DNA of 53,690 nt from PNOJ01 sp016706845 (GTDB lineage Bacteria; Krumholzibacteriota; Krumholzibacteriia; LZORAL124-64-63): contig JADJIV010000025.1 in the NCBI GenBank assembly GCA_016706845.1, positions 1 to 53,690 of the forward strand, written 5' to 3'. How positions within the stretch are numbered: the first letter of the stretch is position 1; every line of letters begins with the position of its first letter. The translations under genes and the position numbers were made by a program. Under the pieces are notes generated by a model that saw only the letters and a list, made by a program, of their open reading frames with translations, made no database searches and was not told the origin of the DNA. This document shows positions 10,413-18,570 of this stretch, piece after piece.

Positions 10413-11735
10413 CTAGAAGCGGTAGCCGACGCCGACGCCGAAGATGTGGGCGTAGGAGTCGTAGCTGCCGGCGGGGTTGAATTCGGTCTCGAACGACTGC
10501 TGGACGCCGTCCTCGACGTTGCTGCGCTCCTCGAAGTTCACGCCCATGTAGGTGCCGGTCAGCGTGATCTTCTCGGTGGCGCGCAGCTGCAGGCCGAACG
10601 AGTAGTCGTTGCGGCTGGCGTCGGGCAGCAGCGGGCTCATCGAGCCGACCGGCTGCGGGCTTTCGTCGCGCACGTAGCCGGCCATGGCCAGCAGCTTCGG
10701 CGTGACCTGGTACTGGGCGCCGAAGCGCAGCTGCAGCACGTCCTCGTAGTCCTCGCGGATCGTCTGGTCGAGCGCGACGCCGTCGAAGTCCAGGGCCAGC
10801 TCGTCGAAGTAGCCCCAGCCGAAATGCACGGCGTCGAATTCGACGCGGACCTTCTCGGTGGCCTGGTAGGCCACGCCCACGGCGAGCATGTGGGGCAGCT
10901 TCAGGTCGGCGACGCCGTCGTGCTCCGCGCCGCCGAGCGCCGCGATCTGGGCGTCGACGGTGGCGGTCAGCGCCGCGGGCGCGACGTTGGTCAGCGTCAG
11001 CTTGCCGTCGCGGACCTCCAGCTTCTTCTGGTGGTGGTACATCACGCCGAAAGTGACCTTGGGGCTGGCCTTGACCATGAGGCCCATCACGGGCGTCACG
11101 TTGATGCGGCTGGTGCCCTCGATGCGGGCGTCCAGCACGTCGACGTAGGGGTCGGCCTCGGGGTTGGCGCCGAAGAGGGTCGCCGAGCGCTTGTTCAGCT
11201 GGATGTCGGCGTAGGCGATGTCCAGGCCGAAGGCGATGCCGACCGTCTCTTCCACCTTCCAGCTCAGCGCCGGGGTGACGTAGACGGTCGCCAGGTCGAC
11301 GTCGTAGCTCGAACGACGACCGACCCACGCCTCGGGGTCCGCCCACTCGACGCCCAGGCCGAAGGGCGCCGACAGGCCGACGCCGTAGGTCAGGTCGCCC
11401 GCGTTGCGGTACCAGTAGGCCCCCGGGATGGGGAAGGACTGGTCGACCGTCTTGCCGGTGGCGTAGCTGCCGTCGGGGCGCAGCGCGCCGGTGAACTCCG
11501 ACGACGGGATGACCGGCATGAGGTTGAGGTCCAAGGCCATCCCGTCCAGGAAGGCCAGGCCCGCGGGGTTGTAGAAGATGGCCGAGCCGTCGTCCGCCGT
11601 GGCGGTGAACGCGCCGCCCAGGGCGGTGGCCCGCGCGCCGGCCTCGTAGATGTTGAAGCCGCCTGCCGCGGCCGTGCCCGCCAGCAGCAGGGTCGCCGCG
11701 CCGGCGAGCAGGATCGCCGCTCGGGTCCTTGTCAT
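10413..11735 (-). CDS. OmpP1/FadL/TodX-family outer membrane transporter
   Basis: Outer-membrane beta-barrel for uptake of hydrophobic compounds such as fatty acids or aromatics. After a signal peptide (MTRTRAAILLAGAATLLLAG) the mature protein begins GGFNIYEAGARATALGGAF, followed by DDGSAIFYNPAGLAFLDG, the family signature. Many alternating strands follow and the protein ends in an aromatic residue (VGVGYRF), the outer-membrane insertion signal. The open frame extends upstream, but ATG 11735 is chosen because GGAGG lies 6 bases before it and the signal peptide starts there; this gives 440 residues. It is first gene of an operon with the SGNH hydrolase. Confidence 0.93.
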   Translation of the reverse strand: MTRTRAAILLAGAATLLLAGTAAAGGFNIYEAGARATALGGAFTATADDGSAIFYNPAGLAFLDGMALDLNLMPVIPSSEFTGALRPDGSYATGKTVDQSFPIPGAYWYRNAGDLTYGVGLSAPFGLGVEWADPEAWVGRRSSYDVDLATVYVTPALSWKVEETVGIAFGLDIAYADIQLNKRSATLFGANPEADPYVDVLDARIEGTSRINVTPVMGLMVKASPKVTFGVMYHHQKKLEVRDGKLTLTNVAPAALTATVDAQIAALGGAEHDGVADLKLPHMLAVGVAYQATEKVRVEFDAVHFGWGYFDELALDFDGVALDQTIREDYEDVLQLRFGAQYQVTPKLLAMAGYVRDESPQPVGSMSPLLPDASRNDYSFGLQLRATEKITLTGTYMGVNFEERSNVEDGVQQSFETEFNPAGSYDSYAHIFGVGVGYRF

Positions 11736-11950
11736 CGCGCCTCCTTCAGGTGCAGGGGGGGCGCCGCGCGCCCCGGGTGACGGTCTGCGACGGCACTCGG
11801 CATGGGGATGCAACCTACCACACGTTTGCGCAGCATTGAAACCGTGTTTTCCGCCGCCCAAGCCGCGTCGGCATGTCCGCGTCGATAAATTACCACATGA
11901 TAAATATTGGCCCTGGCCCCGAAATTGTCCTTCATCCGCCCCACTGTCGC
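11736..11950 (-). promoter_or_regulatory. Leader region of fadL with AT-rich direct repeat
   Basis: Non-coding stretch upstream of the FadL-like gene. An AT-rich island near 11884-11910 stands out from the GC-rich surroundings and holds two copies of GATAAAT (11884-11890 and 11899-11905, 15 bases apart). This may be a promoter or regulator site for fadL on the minus strand. I could not place a convincing -35/-10 pair. The remainder of the gap is repeat copy R1. Confidence 0.3.
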
Positions 11951-12086
11951 GGGTCTGCACATCCTGCGGTGACAGGGGTGTCCTGGAGGCCCTGGAGCCA
12001 GGATGGCGGAAGGGCCGGAAGGCCAAGCGCTCCGGGCACACGATGTGCCCGGAGCGCGTCCCCTGTCACGGCAAGATTGCAGACCC
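11951..12086 (+). repeat. Structured intergenic repeat, copy R1
   Basis: An outer imperfect stem of about 27 bp (11951-11978 with 12060-12086, ends GGGTCTGCA and TGACAGGGG paired) encloses two hairpins. Hairpin 1 (11988-12016) has stem parts GGCCCT and GCC separated by a symmetric GGA/GGA internal loop, with loop AGGAT. Hairpin 2 (12027-12057) has a perfect 13-bp stem and loop ACGAT. The right arm ends at the base next to the ccsA stop codon. It shares the TCCTGGAGG lead-in, the GCCAGGATGGCGGAAGGG core and the AAGCGC linker with copy R4, and the overall plan with R2 and R3. Confidence 0.85.
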
Positions 12087-13832
12087 TTATTCCCAGCGAC
12101 GGAAGCGGTCGCTCAAGTAGGAGGCCACGATCAGCCCCAGCATCAGCAGCGTCCCGATGTAGACCCAGCTCGGCACGGCGATCGCGTCGCCCTGCGCGTA
12201 GCTGTGCAGGCCCGACAGGAAGTAGTTCACGCCGAAGTAGGTCATCACGACCGAGGCGATGCCCGCGAAGCCGCCGGTGGCCAGCACCCAGGGCCGGTTC
12301 ATGGCCGGGATCCAGCGGAAGTGCAGGACCGTGGCGTAGACCAGGATCGTCACCAGCGACCAGGTCTCCTTCGGGTCCCAGCCCCAGTAGCGGCCCCAGG
12401 ACTCGTTGGCCCACACGCCGCCCAGCAGCGTGCCGATGCTCAGCAGGCCCACGCCGGTCACCAACACGCGGAACAGCAGGCGGTCCAGCTTGATGATGGA
12501 CTCGCGCACCTGCGGGCGCCGCGGGCTCTTCAGCAGGAACAGGATCAGGTTCAGCCCGCCCAGCAGCGAGCCCAGGCCCAGGAAGCCGTAGCTGCCGGTG
12601 ATGATGGTGACGTGGATGTTCAACCAGTAGGAGGCGAGCACCGGCACCAGCGGCCCGATGGCCGGGTCGAAGGTCGAGAGCATGGCCACCGCGAGGATCA
12701 CCGCGGTCAGCAGCGCCGAGATGCCGGCCGACGAGCCGCGCCGATCGCGCAGCTCGAAGGTCAGGCCGGCGATGGCCGTGGCCAAGGCGATGAAGATGAG
12801 CGACTCGTAGCCGTTGCTCAGGGGCGCGCGGCCCGAGGCGATCCAGCGCAGCACGTACGCGTACAGGTGGAACAGCAGGGAGCCGACGAACAGGATCATG
12901 CCCGTCAGGTACAGGGGGTGGCGCCGGTGGTAGGGCTGGCCGCCGCGGCGCGCCAGGCTCCAGAAGAACGCGAACAGCAGCACGGCGAAGGCCGCCAGGT
13001 AGGTCATCGTCACGTTGCGGAACGGGTGGGACTTGTTCAGCCATAGCTCGGCCTTCAGGGCGCCCGCGCTCGGCAGAACCTCGGCTCCGTACTGGTGCTG
13101 CAGCGCGGAGGTGGCCTCCAGGCCGGCGCGGATGCGCTGCTGGTCGCCCGCCCGCAGGCCCGACAGCAGGCGGTCCATGGCCTCGCGGCTGCGGTCGGCC
13201 CACTCGGAACCGGGCTGCTCGATCACCCCGTTGAAGTCGACCCAGGTGTGGGCGGGATCGCCGGCGACGGGGTAGAGGCGCAGGCTGCCACCGTTGAGCA
13301 CGTCCCAGAAGATGTTGAAGCGCTCGTCGAACAGCAGCAGCTGGCGCTGCAGCTTGGTGCGTTCGCGGTCCGGCGTGCGCAGGGCCTCGCGTACCGGCTC
13401 GGCCAGCACGTACTGGTTGCCGTTCAGCAGGCTGCTGGCGCTGACCCAGCGCGTCTCCGGCGCGACGCCCAGCAGCGACTTCAGCCCGGGGAAGCGCACG
13501 GCCAGCACGGGGTATTCGAACCAGAACTCCGGATTGGCCAGCCAGGACATGTAAAGGTCCATGGGCTCCCAGCCCTCGAAGCTCTCCCGCTTGGTGATCT
13601 TCATCGAGAGCTCGCGGGCCTGGGTGTCCAGCGGCTTCATGCGGCCGCGGAAGTCCTGCATGGTCAGCGACTCGCACAGGGCGCGGTTATCGTCGCCGAG
13701 GAAGTTCAGCTGCGGCGCCGCGGCCGGGGCGTGGTCGTGTTCGTGATCGTGCTGCTGCGCCAGGGCGACGGCAGGGACCGTGCAGGCCAGGGCGAGCAGG
13801 GCGGCGCAAAGGGCAAGGTGACGCCGGGTCAT
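12087..13832 (-). CDS. ccsA: System II cytochrome c biogenesis protein CcsA/ResC with long periplasmic N-terminal domain
   Basis: Integral membrane haem-handling protein that works with ResB to attach haem to apocytochromes c outside the inner membrane. The haem-binding WWD motif is WGRYWGWDPKETWSL, with several conserved histidines in the C-terminal membrane part (about residues 310-581). The N-terminal 280 residues are unusual: a signal peptide, a His/Asp-rich run (QQHDHEHDH) and a soluble domain I do not recognise. ATG 13832 is chosen because TCCTCCT (AGGAGGA on the coding strand) precedes it and its ATGA overlaps the ResB stop. The C-type cytochromes elsewhere in the window would be its clients. 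Confidence 0.92.
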   Translation of the reverse strand: MTRRHLALCAALLALACTVPAVALAQQHDHEHDHAPAAAPQLNFLGDDNRALCESLTMQDFRGRMKPLDTQARELSMKITKRESFEGWEPMDLYMSWLANPEFWFEYPVLAVRFPGLKSLLGVAPETRWVSASSLLNGNQYVLAEPVREALRTPDRERTKLQRQLLLFDERFNIFWDVLNGGSLRLYPVAGDPAHTWVDFNGVIEQPGSEWADRSREAMDRLLSGLRAGDQQRIRAGLEATSALQHQYGAEVLPSAGALKAELWLNKSHPFRNVTMTYLAAFAVLLFAFFWSLARRGGQPYHRRHPLYLTGMILFVGSLLFHLYAYVLRWIASGRAPLSNGYESLIFIALATAIAGLTFELRDRRGSSAGISALLTAVILAVAMLSTFDPAIGPLVPVLASYWLNIHVTIITGSYGFLGLGSLLGGLNLILFLLKSPRRPQVRESIIKLDRLLFRVLVTGVGLLSIGTLLGGVWANESWGRYWGWDPKETWSLVTILVYATVLHFRWIPAMNRPWVLATGGFAGIASVVMTYFGVNYFLSGLHSYAQGDAIAVPSWVYIGTLLMLGLIVASYLSDRFRRWE

Positions 13833-15238
13833 CGCGTCCTCCTGGTGTCGTCGGCTTCGGATTTCACGGGCCAGATGAGGTCCCGGGCGAAGATCAGCAC
13901 GAATCCCAGCGAGATCAGGATGTAGCCGAGGTAGGTCGGCCACTTGCCGGGATCGTAGTTCACCGACAGCACGGTGCCCCTCTCGTCCGTGTCGTACGAG
14001 GACTGGAAGTGCTTGCGTCCGCGGTGGGTCAGGGGGTGGTTCATGTAGATGCGCTCCGGGCGGCCGTCGATCCCCTTCTCCTGGTCGATGAGCCGCACGT
14101 GGCTCTCGTAGCTGGCGGGATTGCGGCTGCCGGGGTAGTTCACGAGCAGGAAGTCGTCCAGGTGCAGGCTGTAGGGCAGGGGCATTTTGACCGAGCCCAG
14201 CGCGACGCGGGCGGGTCGGCCGCCGAGGTCGATCTCCTCGCCGCGGCCGTCGTCCTTGTAGACCACGGTCTCGGTCGCGACTCCCCGGGGGCCGGTCACG
14301 GCGATGCGCGCGGCCGCGGGATCGTGCTCGTCCTGGCTCGGGGCCGGCTTCAGCTGGAGGTGGGGGATGTTCTCCTGCAGCACGAACTGGAAGCCGCCGT
14401 CCACCACGCGGTAGAGCACGAGCTCCTCGACCGCGAAGTCCGCGCCGGCGGGCAGCTCGGCCTCGATCTCGCCGCTGGCCATGTCCATCCGCTGCATGGG
14501 CTGCGACGGGCGCGCGGTGACGGCGCCGTCGGGAGCGCGGGTGAAGACCAGGCCGGCGCCGCCGGCCCCGGGGTCGCCCTCGACCAGCTGCAGGGTCGTG
14601 CCGGCGACCCGCTGCGGCTTGCCGGCCACGAGCACCAGCGCCTCGGGGCCCGACTCGCCCACGGTCGTCATCTTGAGGGCGGCGGGCCCGCTGTCGGCGG
14701 GCTGGTAGGTGAGGGCGTAGTGCGGCCAGTACTCCTGCACCGACAGCCGGTACTTCTGGCCGCCGAGCTTGACCGTGCGCGCGATGTCCTGCTTGCCGGG
14801 CGCGTACAGCTGCACCGGGAACGTGGCCGTCTCGCCGCCGATCTCGAGCTGCAGGTAGGTCTCGCGCGACCAGATGAAGTCGGTGGACGAGCCCTCTCGG
14901 ATCGGCATGACGCCCTCGTGCCCGAAGTAGCGCGTGATGCCCGCGCTGATCAGGATCCAGATCATCGAGATGTGCACCAGCACGAAGCCGGTCTGGCGCG
15001 GCCGGTAGGGCAGGTTCTTGAACAGCAGCAGCAGCAGGTTCAGGCAGAGCAGCACGAGCACCAGTTCGAACCAGCGCGTGCCGTAGACCATGGCCCGGGC
15101 GCCGATGGCCCCGTAGCTGGATTCCAGGAAGGTCGCCTTGCCGATGGCCACGGCGAAGATCACCAGCAGCGCGATGCTCAGCTTGAGCGAGGTCAGCGCG
15201 CGGATGAGGGGGAACTTGAAGAAGCGGGTCACGGTCAC
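13829..15238 (-). CDS. resB: System II cytochrome c biogenesis protein ResB/Ccs1
   Basis: Membrane partner of CcsA in haem delivery and apocytochrome reduction. Three hydrophobic segments lie at the N terminus (ALTSLKLSIALLVIFAVAIG; FELVLVLLCLNLLLLL; FVLVHISMIWILISAG), then a large periplasmic domain, then a C-terminal helix (TYLGYILISLGFVLIFARDL). That is the ResB plan, at about 469 residues. The start is not certain: GTG 15238 and GTG 15232 are both in frame with no strong ribosome site. The open frame continues upstream, but that part overlaps the divergent Rrf2 gene and has no family character. The stop overlaps the ccsA start (ATGA). Confidence 0.88.
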   Translation of the reverse strand: MTVTRFFKFPLIRALTSLKLSIALLVIFAVAIGKATFLESSYGAIGARAMVYGTRWFELVLVLLCLNLLLLLFKNLPYRPRQTGFVLVHISMIWILISAGITRYFGHEGVMPIREGSSTDFIWSRETYLQLEIGGETATFPVQLYAPGKQDIARTVKLGGQKYRLSVQEYWPHYALTYQPADSGPAALKMTTVGESGPEALVLVAGKPQRVAGTTLQLVEGDPGAGGAGLVFTRAPDGAVTARPSQPMQRMDMASGEIEAELPAGADFAVEELVLYRVVDGGFQFVLQENIPHLQLKPAPSQDEHDPAAARIAVTGPRGVATETVVYKDDGRGEEIDLGGRPARVALGSVKMPLPYSLHLDDFLLVNYPGSRNPASYESHVRLIDQEKGIDGRPERIYMNHPLTHRGRKHFQSSYDTDERGTVLSVNYDPGKWPTYLGYILISLGFVLIFARDLIWPVKSEADDTRRTR

Positions 15239-15403
15239 CGTCCGGGTTGGAGGGTGCGGCCGGATAGGCCGCCGTGATGGCGCGAGTGCGGGATACCGGG
15301 AAGCGTGCGCGCCGGCCGTCGCCGACGTGCAGCGTCGCACATGATAACCACCCGCGCCGCAGGGAACAAGCAACACCAAGGGGATCGGTCGGGTTTCCGC
15401 GAC

Positions 15404-15432
15404 TTGACCGCCAGCCCTTAAATGATTATCAA
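15404..15432 (+). promoter_or_regulatory. Promoter of the Rrf2/NapH-like operon with overlapping dyad
   Basis: TTGACC (15404-15409), a 17-base spacer and TATCAA (15427-15432) form a plausible sigma-70 promoter in an AT-rich island. Overlapping the -10 is a dyad TGAT-T-ATCA (15423-15431), a candidate site for the Rrf2 protein encoded just downstream. The region also divides the divergent resB-ccsA genes. Confidence 0.45.
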
Positions 15433-15466
15433 TTGGTATGGAATACGCCCGCACCGGAGGTTGCCC

Positions 15467-15907
15467 GTGTTCAAACTCGAGACCCGCTACGCCCTGCACG
15501 CCGCCGTCGTCCTGGCCGGGAACGACGCCCTGGTGCCCAACGCCAGGCTCGCCGAGCGCCTCGGCGTGTCGTTGCCGATGGTGGCCAAGATCATGAACCG
15601 CCTGGTCCAGGCGCAGGTCGTGGTCAGCCGGCCCGGGCCGGGCGGCGGTTACGCCCTGGCCCGTCCGGCCGAGCGGATCCGCCTGCTGGAAGTCGTCGCT
15701 CCCACCGAGGGGGACGACTGGGGCCAGAGCTGCCTGCTCGGTCTGGCCGCTTGCGACGACGAGCACCCCTGCGCCCTGCACGGGGCCTGGGGTCGCCTGC
15801 GCGACCACATCCAGGTCATGCTGCGCGAGCGCACGGTGGCCGAGATGGCCGCCGGCGTCGTGGACCTCGATCTGAAGGTGGTGCCCGGAGATGTTCCGCA
15901 AGCCTGA
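15467..15907 (+). CDS. Rrf2-family transcriptional regulator with three-cysteine cluster site
   Basis: Winged-helix DNA-binding repressor of the IscR/NsrR type. The N-terminal reading head is FKLETRYALHAAVVLA, the recognition region VSLPMVAKIMNRLVQA and the wing PGPGGGYALARP. Three cysteines (89, 96 and 102; spacing CX6CX5C) probably bind an Fe-S cluster that senses iron, NO or redox state. GTG 15467 is preferred because GGAGG lies 6 bases upstream. The stop overlaps the next gene by 17 bases, so it is translated together with the NapH-like ferredoxin. It faces the resB-ccsA genes and could control both directions; that is inference. Confidence 0.9.
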   Translation: MFKLETRYALHAAVVLAGNDALVPNARLAERLGVSLPMVAKIMNRLVQAQVVVSRPGPGGGYALARPAERIRLLEVVAPTEGDDWGQSCLLGLAACDDEHPCALHGAWGRLRDHIQVMLRERTVAEMAAGVVDLDLKVVPGDVPQA

Positions 15908-16991
15908 CGACGACCGCGCCGCCGCCCGCCGCGCCCGCGCCCGCCGGGTGCTGCGCGGCCGGCCGCGCCGTCCCTACCTGCCGCGCACCGCCGTCCAGCT
16001 GCTGACCCTGCTGGTGATCGCGGTCATCGGCGTCCAGTTCGCCCGCTGGGTCGCCAACCTGGAGGCGGGGCGGATCGCCGGCGTGCGGCCGCCCGGCGTC
16101 GAGGGGTTCCTGCCCATCTCCGCCCTGCTCAGCCTGCGCCAGTGGCTGGCCGGCGGCGGCTTCTCGATGGTCCATCCCGCGGGGCTGGTGCTGCTGGGCC
16201 TGATCTGCCTGTCGGCGCTCCTGCTGAAGAAGTCCTTCTGCTCCTGGCTCTGCCCCGTGGGCACGTTCAGCGAAGCCCTGGCGCGCGCCTCCCACCTCGT
16301 GCTGCGGCGGCGCGTCAAACTGCCGCGCTGGCTGGACCTGGGCCTGATGAGCCTCAAGTACGTCCTGCTGGCGTACTTCGTGTTCGCGGTGTTCCTGCAG
16401 ATGACGCTGGCCTCGGTCGCGCTGTTCATCGACTCGCCCTACAACCGCATCGCCGACATCAAGATGCTGCACTTCTTCACGCGGCTGTCGCCGACCGCCG
16501 CCTGGGTCCTGGGCGCGCTGGCCCTGCTGTCGTTCGTGGTGCCGTACTTCTGGTGCCGCTACCTGTGCCCCTACGGCGCGCTGCTCGGCGCGCTGTCCTG
16601 GCTGTCCCCGCTGAAGGTCGTGCGCTCGGCGCCCGACTGCACCAACTGCGGGAAGTGCGCGGCCGTCTGCCCGTCCTACCTCGCGGTCGACCTCGGCGCC
16701 ACGGTGACCTCGCCCGAGTGCACGGGCTGCCTGGAGTGCGTGGCCAGCTGCCCGGCTCCCGGCGCCCTGGAGGTGCGGGGGCCGGCTCCCTGGCGCCGGC
16801 GCGTACGGCCCGCGGTGTTCGCCGCGGCCGTGGTGCTGCTGTTCTTCGGGGGGATCGGCGCGGCGAAGCTGGCCGGGCGCTGGCGCACCGGCGTCACCGA
16901 CCAGGAGTACCTGCGGCGCGTGCAGGAGATCGACGCGCCCAAGTACCACCACGCCCGCGGGCAGGTGCCCGCGTACGGACCCGAGGACTGA
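15891..16991 (+). CDS. NapH/NosR-like polytopic 4Fe-4S ferredoxin
   Basis: Inner-membrane electron-transfer protein. It has four or five hydrophobic helices, two CxxxCP motifs (CSWLCP and CRYLCP) typical of NapH/NosR/CcoG relatives, and two cytoplasmic 4Fe-4S sites (CTNCGKCAAVCP and CTGCLECVASCP). A last helix and short soluble tail follow. Such proteins carry electrons from quinol or ferredoxin to periplasmic or assembly partners. It overlaps the Rrf2 gene and its stop is 20 bases from the convergent fpr stop. The exact partner is unknown; roles in nitrogen oxide metabolism or in thiol reduction for cytochrome c maturation are both possible. Confidence 0.85.
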   Translation: MFRKPDDDRAAARRARARRVLRGRPRRPYLPRTAVQLLTLLVIAVIGVQFARWVANLEAGRIAGVRPPGVEGFLPISALLSLRQWLAGGGFSMVHPAGLVLLGLICLSALLLKKSFCSWLCPVGTFSEALARASHLVLRRRVKLPRWLDLGLMSLKYVLLAYFVFAVFLQMTLASVALFIDSPYNRIADIKMLHFFTRLSPTAAWVLGALALLSFVVPYFWCRYLCPYGALLGALSWLSPLKVVRSAPDCTNCGKCAAVCPSYLAVDLGATVTSPECTGCLECVASCPAPGALEVRGPAPWRRRVRPAVFAAAVVLLFFGGIGAAKLAGRWRTGVTDQEYLRRVQEIDAPKYHHARGQVPAYGPED

Positions 16992-17010
16992 GGCTGCGGG
17001 GTCGGCCGGG

Positions 17011-17820
17011 CTACCAGTACTTCTCGACGAAGATGCTGCCGGGCTGCTTGCGCGTGTGCTCGCGGAACCCCTTGGCCTCCAGCATCCCGATCATGCTCAT
17101 GATCATGGCGGGATTCCCGCACAGGAACACGCTGACCCGCGCCGGGTCCAGCGGCGCGCCCAGGACCATCTCGGCCGTGTCGTCCTCGAAGAAGGCGGTC
17201 ACGCGGCCGGTCAGGCCGGTCCACTCCTCCGTCTCTTCGTCGGGGTCGCTGATCGTCGGGACGTAGGTGAAGTTGTCGTGGTGGGCGGCGAGGGACTCCA
17301 TGTCGCCGCGGTAGCCGAGGTCCCAGCTGTGACGCGCGCCGTGGAAGATCACGGTGCGGTGGCCGGCGTGGAAGGCGTAGTTCGAGCGCAGCATCGAGAC
17401 GTAGGGCGCCAGGCCGGTGCCGGTCGCCACGAAGATCACGTCGTTGCCGGCCGGCACGTCCGAGAGCGTGAACATCCCCACGACGCGGTCGCCCACGAAC
17501 ACCCGGTCGCCTTCCTGCAGCGCGTAGAGGCGCGGGGTCAGGGCGCCGCCGGAGACGAAGGCGACGTAGAATTCCAGGAAATCCTTCTCGATGCTGCCCG
17601 AGGCGATCGAATAGGCGCGACGGATCATCTTGTCGGGATCGGCCGGCGGGTCCTCGGGGTCGGCGAACGGCACGCGCGGCGCTGAGCCAAGCAGCCCGAG
17701 CACCGCGTACTGGCCCGCCTTGAAGTCCGGCACGCCGGCGTCGGGCCGCACCCGCACGATGAACAGGCCGTGGGTGACCTCGCTGCGGTGGATCACGGTC
17801 GCGTTGACGGCGAGCGGCAT
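17011..17820 (-). CDS. fpr: Ferredoxin--NADP reductase
   Basis: Cytosolic FAD enzyme exchanging electrons between NADPH and ferredoxin or flavodoxin. The FAD site is RRAYSIAS (residues 67-74), the NADP-binding motif is VATGTGLAPY (131-140) and FLCGNPAMIM lies near the C terminus. The protein ends in EKYW, the aromatic terminus of the bacterial Fpr subclass. Length (269 residues) is normal. It is divergent from the SUF operon across about 213 bases, which suggests it supplies electrons for Fe-S assembly or repair. Confidence 0.93.
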   Translation of the reverse strand: MPLAVNATVIHRSEVTHGLFIVRVRPDAGVPDFKAGQYAVLGLLGSAPRVPFADPEDPPADPDKMIRRAYSIASGSIEKDFLEFYVAFVSGGALTPRLYALQEGDRVFVGDRVVGMFTLSDVPAGNDVIFVATGTGLAPYVSMLRSNYAFHAGHRTVIFHGARHSWDLGYRGDMESLAAHHDNFTYVPTISDPDEETEEWTGLTGRVTAFFEDDTAEMVLGAPLDPARVSVFLCGNPAMIMSMIGMLEAKGFREHTRKQPGSIFVEKYW

Positions 17821-17961
17821 GTCGACTCCTGCTGGCTGCGGGACGGCCGGGAAGGATCCGCGCCGCGTCGGCGCCGCACCATGATAGGGGCTTTGTCCCG
17901 TCCGGCAAGCCGTTCCTGCGGGGCCCGCCGCCGCCGCCGCGGAAAATCTCGCCCCATAATC

Positions 17962-17989
17962 TTGACAAAAGTAGATTTGTATTTAGGCT
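17962..17989 (+). promoter_or_regulatory. SUF operon promoter and candidate Rrf2 operator
   Basis: A perfect -35 box TTGACA (17962-17967) is followed at 16 bases by a weak -10 TAGGCT. A dyad ACAAAA-GTAG-ATTTGT (17965-17980) overlaps the -35 and fits autoregulation by the Rrf2 protein encoded downstream. The stretch is AT-rich compared with its surroundings. Confidence 0.5.
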
Positions 17990-18033
17990 GTGCTGGCGAA
18001 CCCCGGCACCAATCGCGGAAAGTGCTGTCAAAA

Positions 18034-18570
18034 ATGAAGATATCCAAAGCGGAAGACCAGTCCCTCCGCCTCGTCACCTGCCTGGCCCGCGCGGCCGTGC
18101 AGCTGACCCTGGCCGACCTCGCGGCCAGGGAGAACCTGCCCGAGCCGACCGTGGCCAAGCTGCTGTCCCGCCTGCGCCAGGGGGACGTGGTGGTGGCCGC
18201 GCGCGGCCGCCACGGCGGCTACGAGCTGGCGCGTCCCGCGGCGCAGATCAGCGTGGCGGCCGTGTTGAGGGCGCTCGACCGTCCGCTGCTGGACGGCGGC
18301 GATTGCACGCAGGCCCATCCGAACGATCCCGGCTGTCCCCACCTCGGGGATTGCGGCGTCCGCTCGGTCTGGCGCCACCTCGAGGCCCGGGTCTCGCACG
18401 TGCTGGAAGAGACCAGCATGGCCGACCTCTGCCGCACGGAGCAGCAGGTCACCCGCCAGATGTCCCGCCTGTGGCCGCAAAACCAGAACACCCGGAAGCC
18501 GGGCGCGGGATGGCATCCCCGCTGCCGGCCCTGGCCGCCTGCGCGGCCGAGAGGAGCTGAGGACAGATGA
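18034..18570 (+). CDS. Rrf2-family SUF operon regulator
   Basis: First gene of the SUF operon. The winged helix is visible as LTLADLAARENLPEPTVAKLLSRL and the wing as RGRHGGYELARP. Cysteines 91, 101 and 107 (CX9CX5C) probably ligate an Fe-S cluster, so the protein would report cluster sufficiency and repress suf genes. The start ATG 18034 gives MKISKAEDQSLRLV, the usual family N terminus; the ribosome site is weak. The C-terminal 40 residues are rich in proline and arginine and not conserved in type. The stop overlaps sufC (ATGA). It resembles the SUF-linked Rrf2 subfamily more than IscR. Confidence 0.9.
   Translation: MKISKAEDQSLRLVTCLARAAVQLTLADLAARENLPEPTVAKLLSRLRQGDVVVAARGRHGGYELARPAAQISVAAVLRALDRPLLDGGDCTQAHPNDPGCPHLGDCGVRSVWRHLEARVSHVLEETSMADLCRTEQQVTRQMSRLWPQNQNTRKPGAGWHPRCRPWPPARPRGAEDR

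Noticed and set aside
15420..15442. Fur box upstream of the first Rrf2 gene
   Set aside because: TGATTATCAATT resembles half of a Fur box, but the second half does not match; a site for the local Rrf2 protein is the simpler reading.
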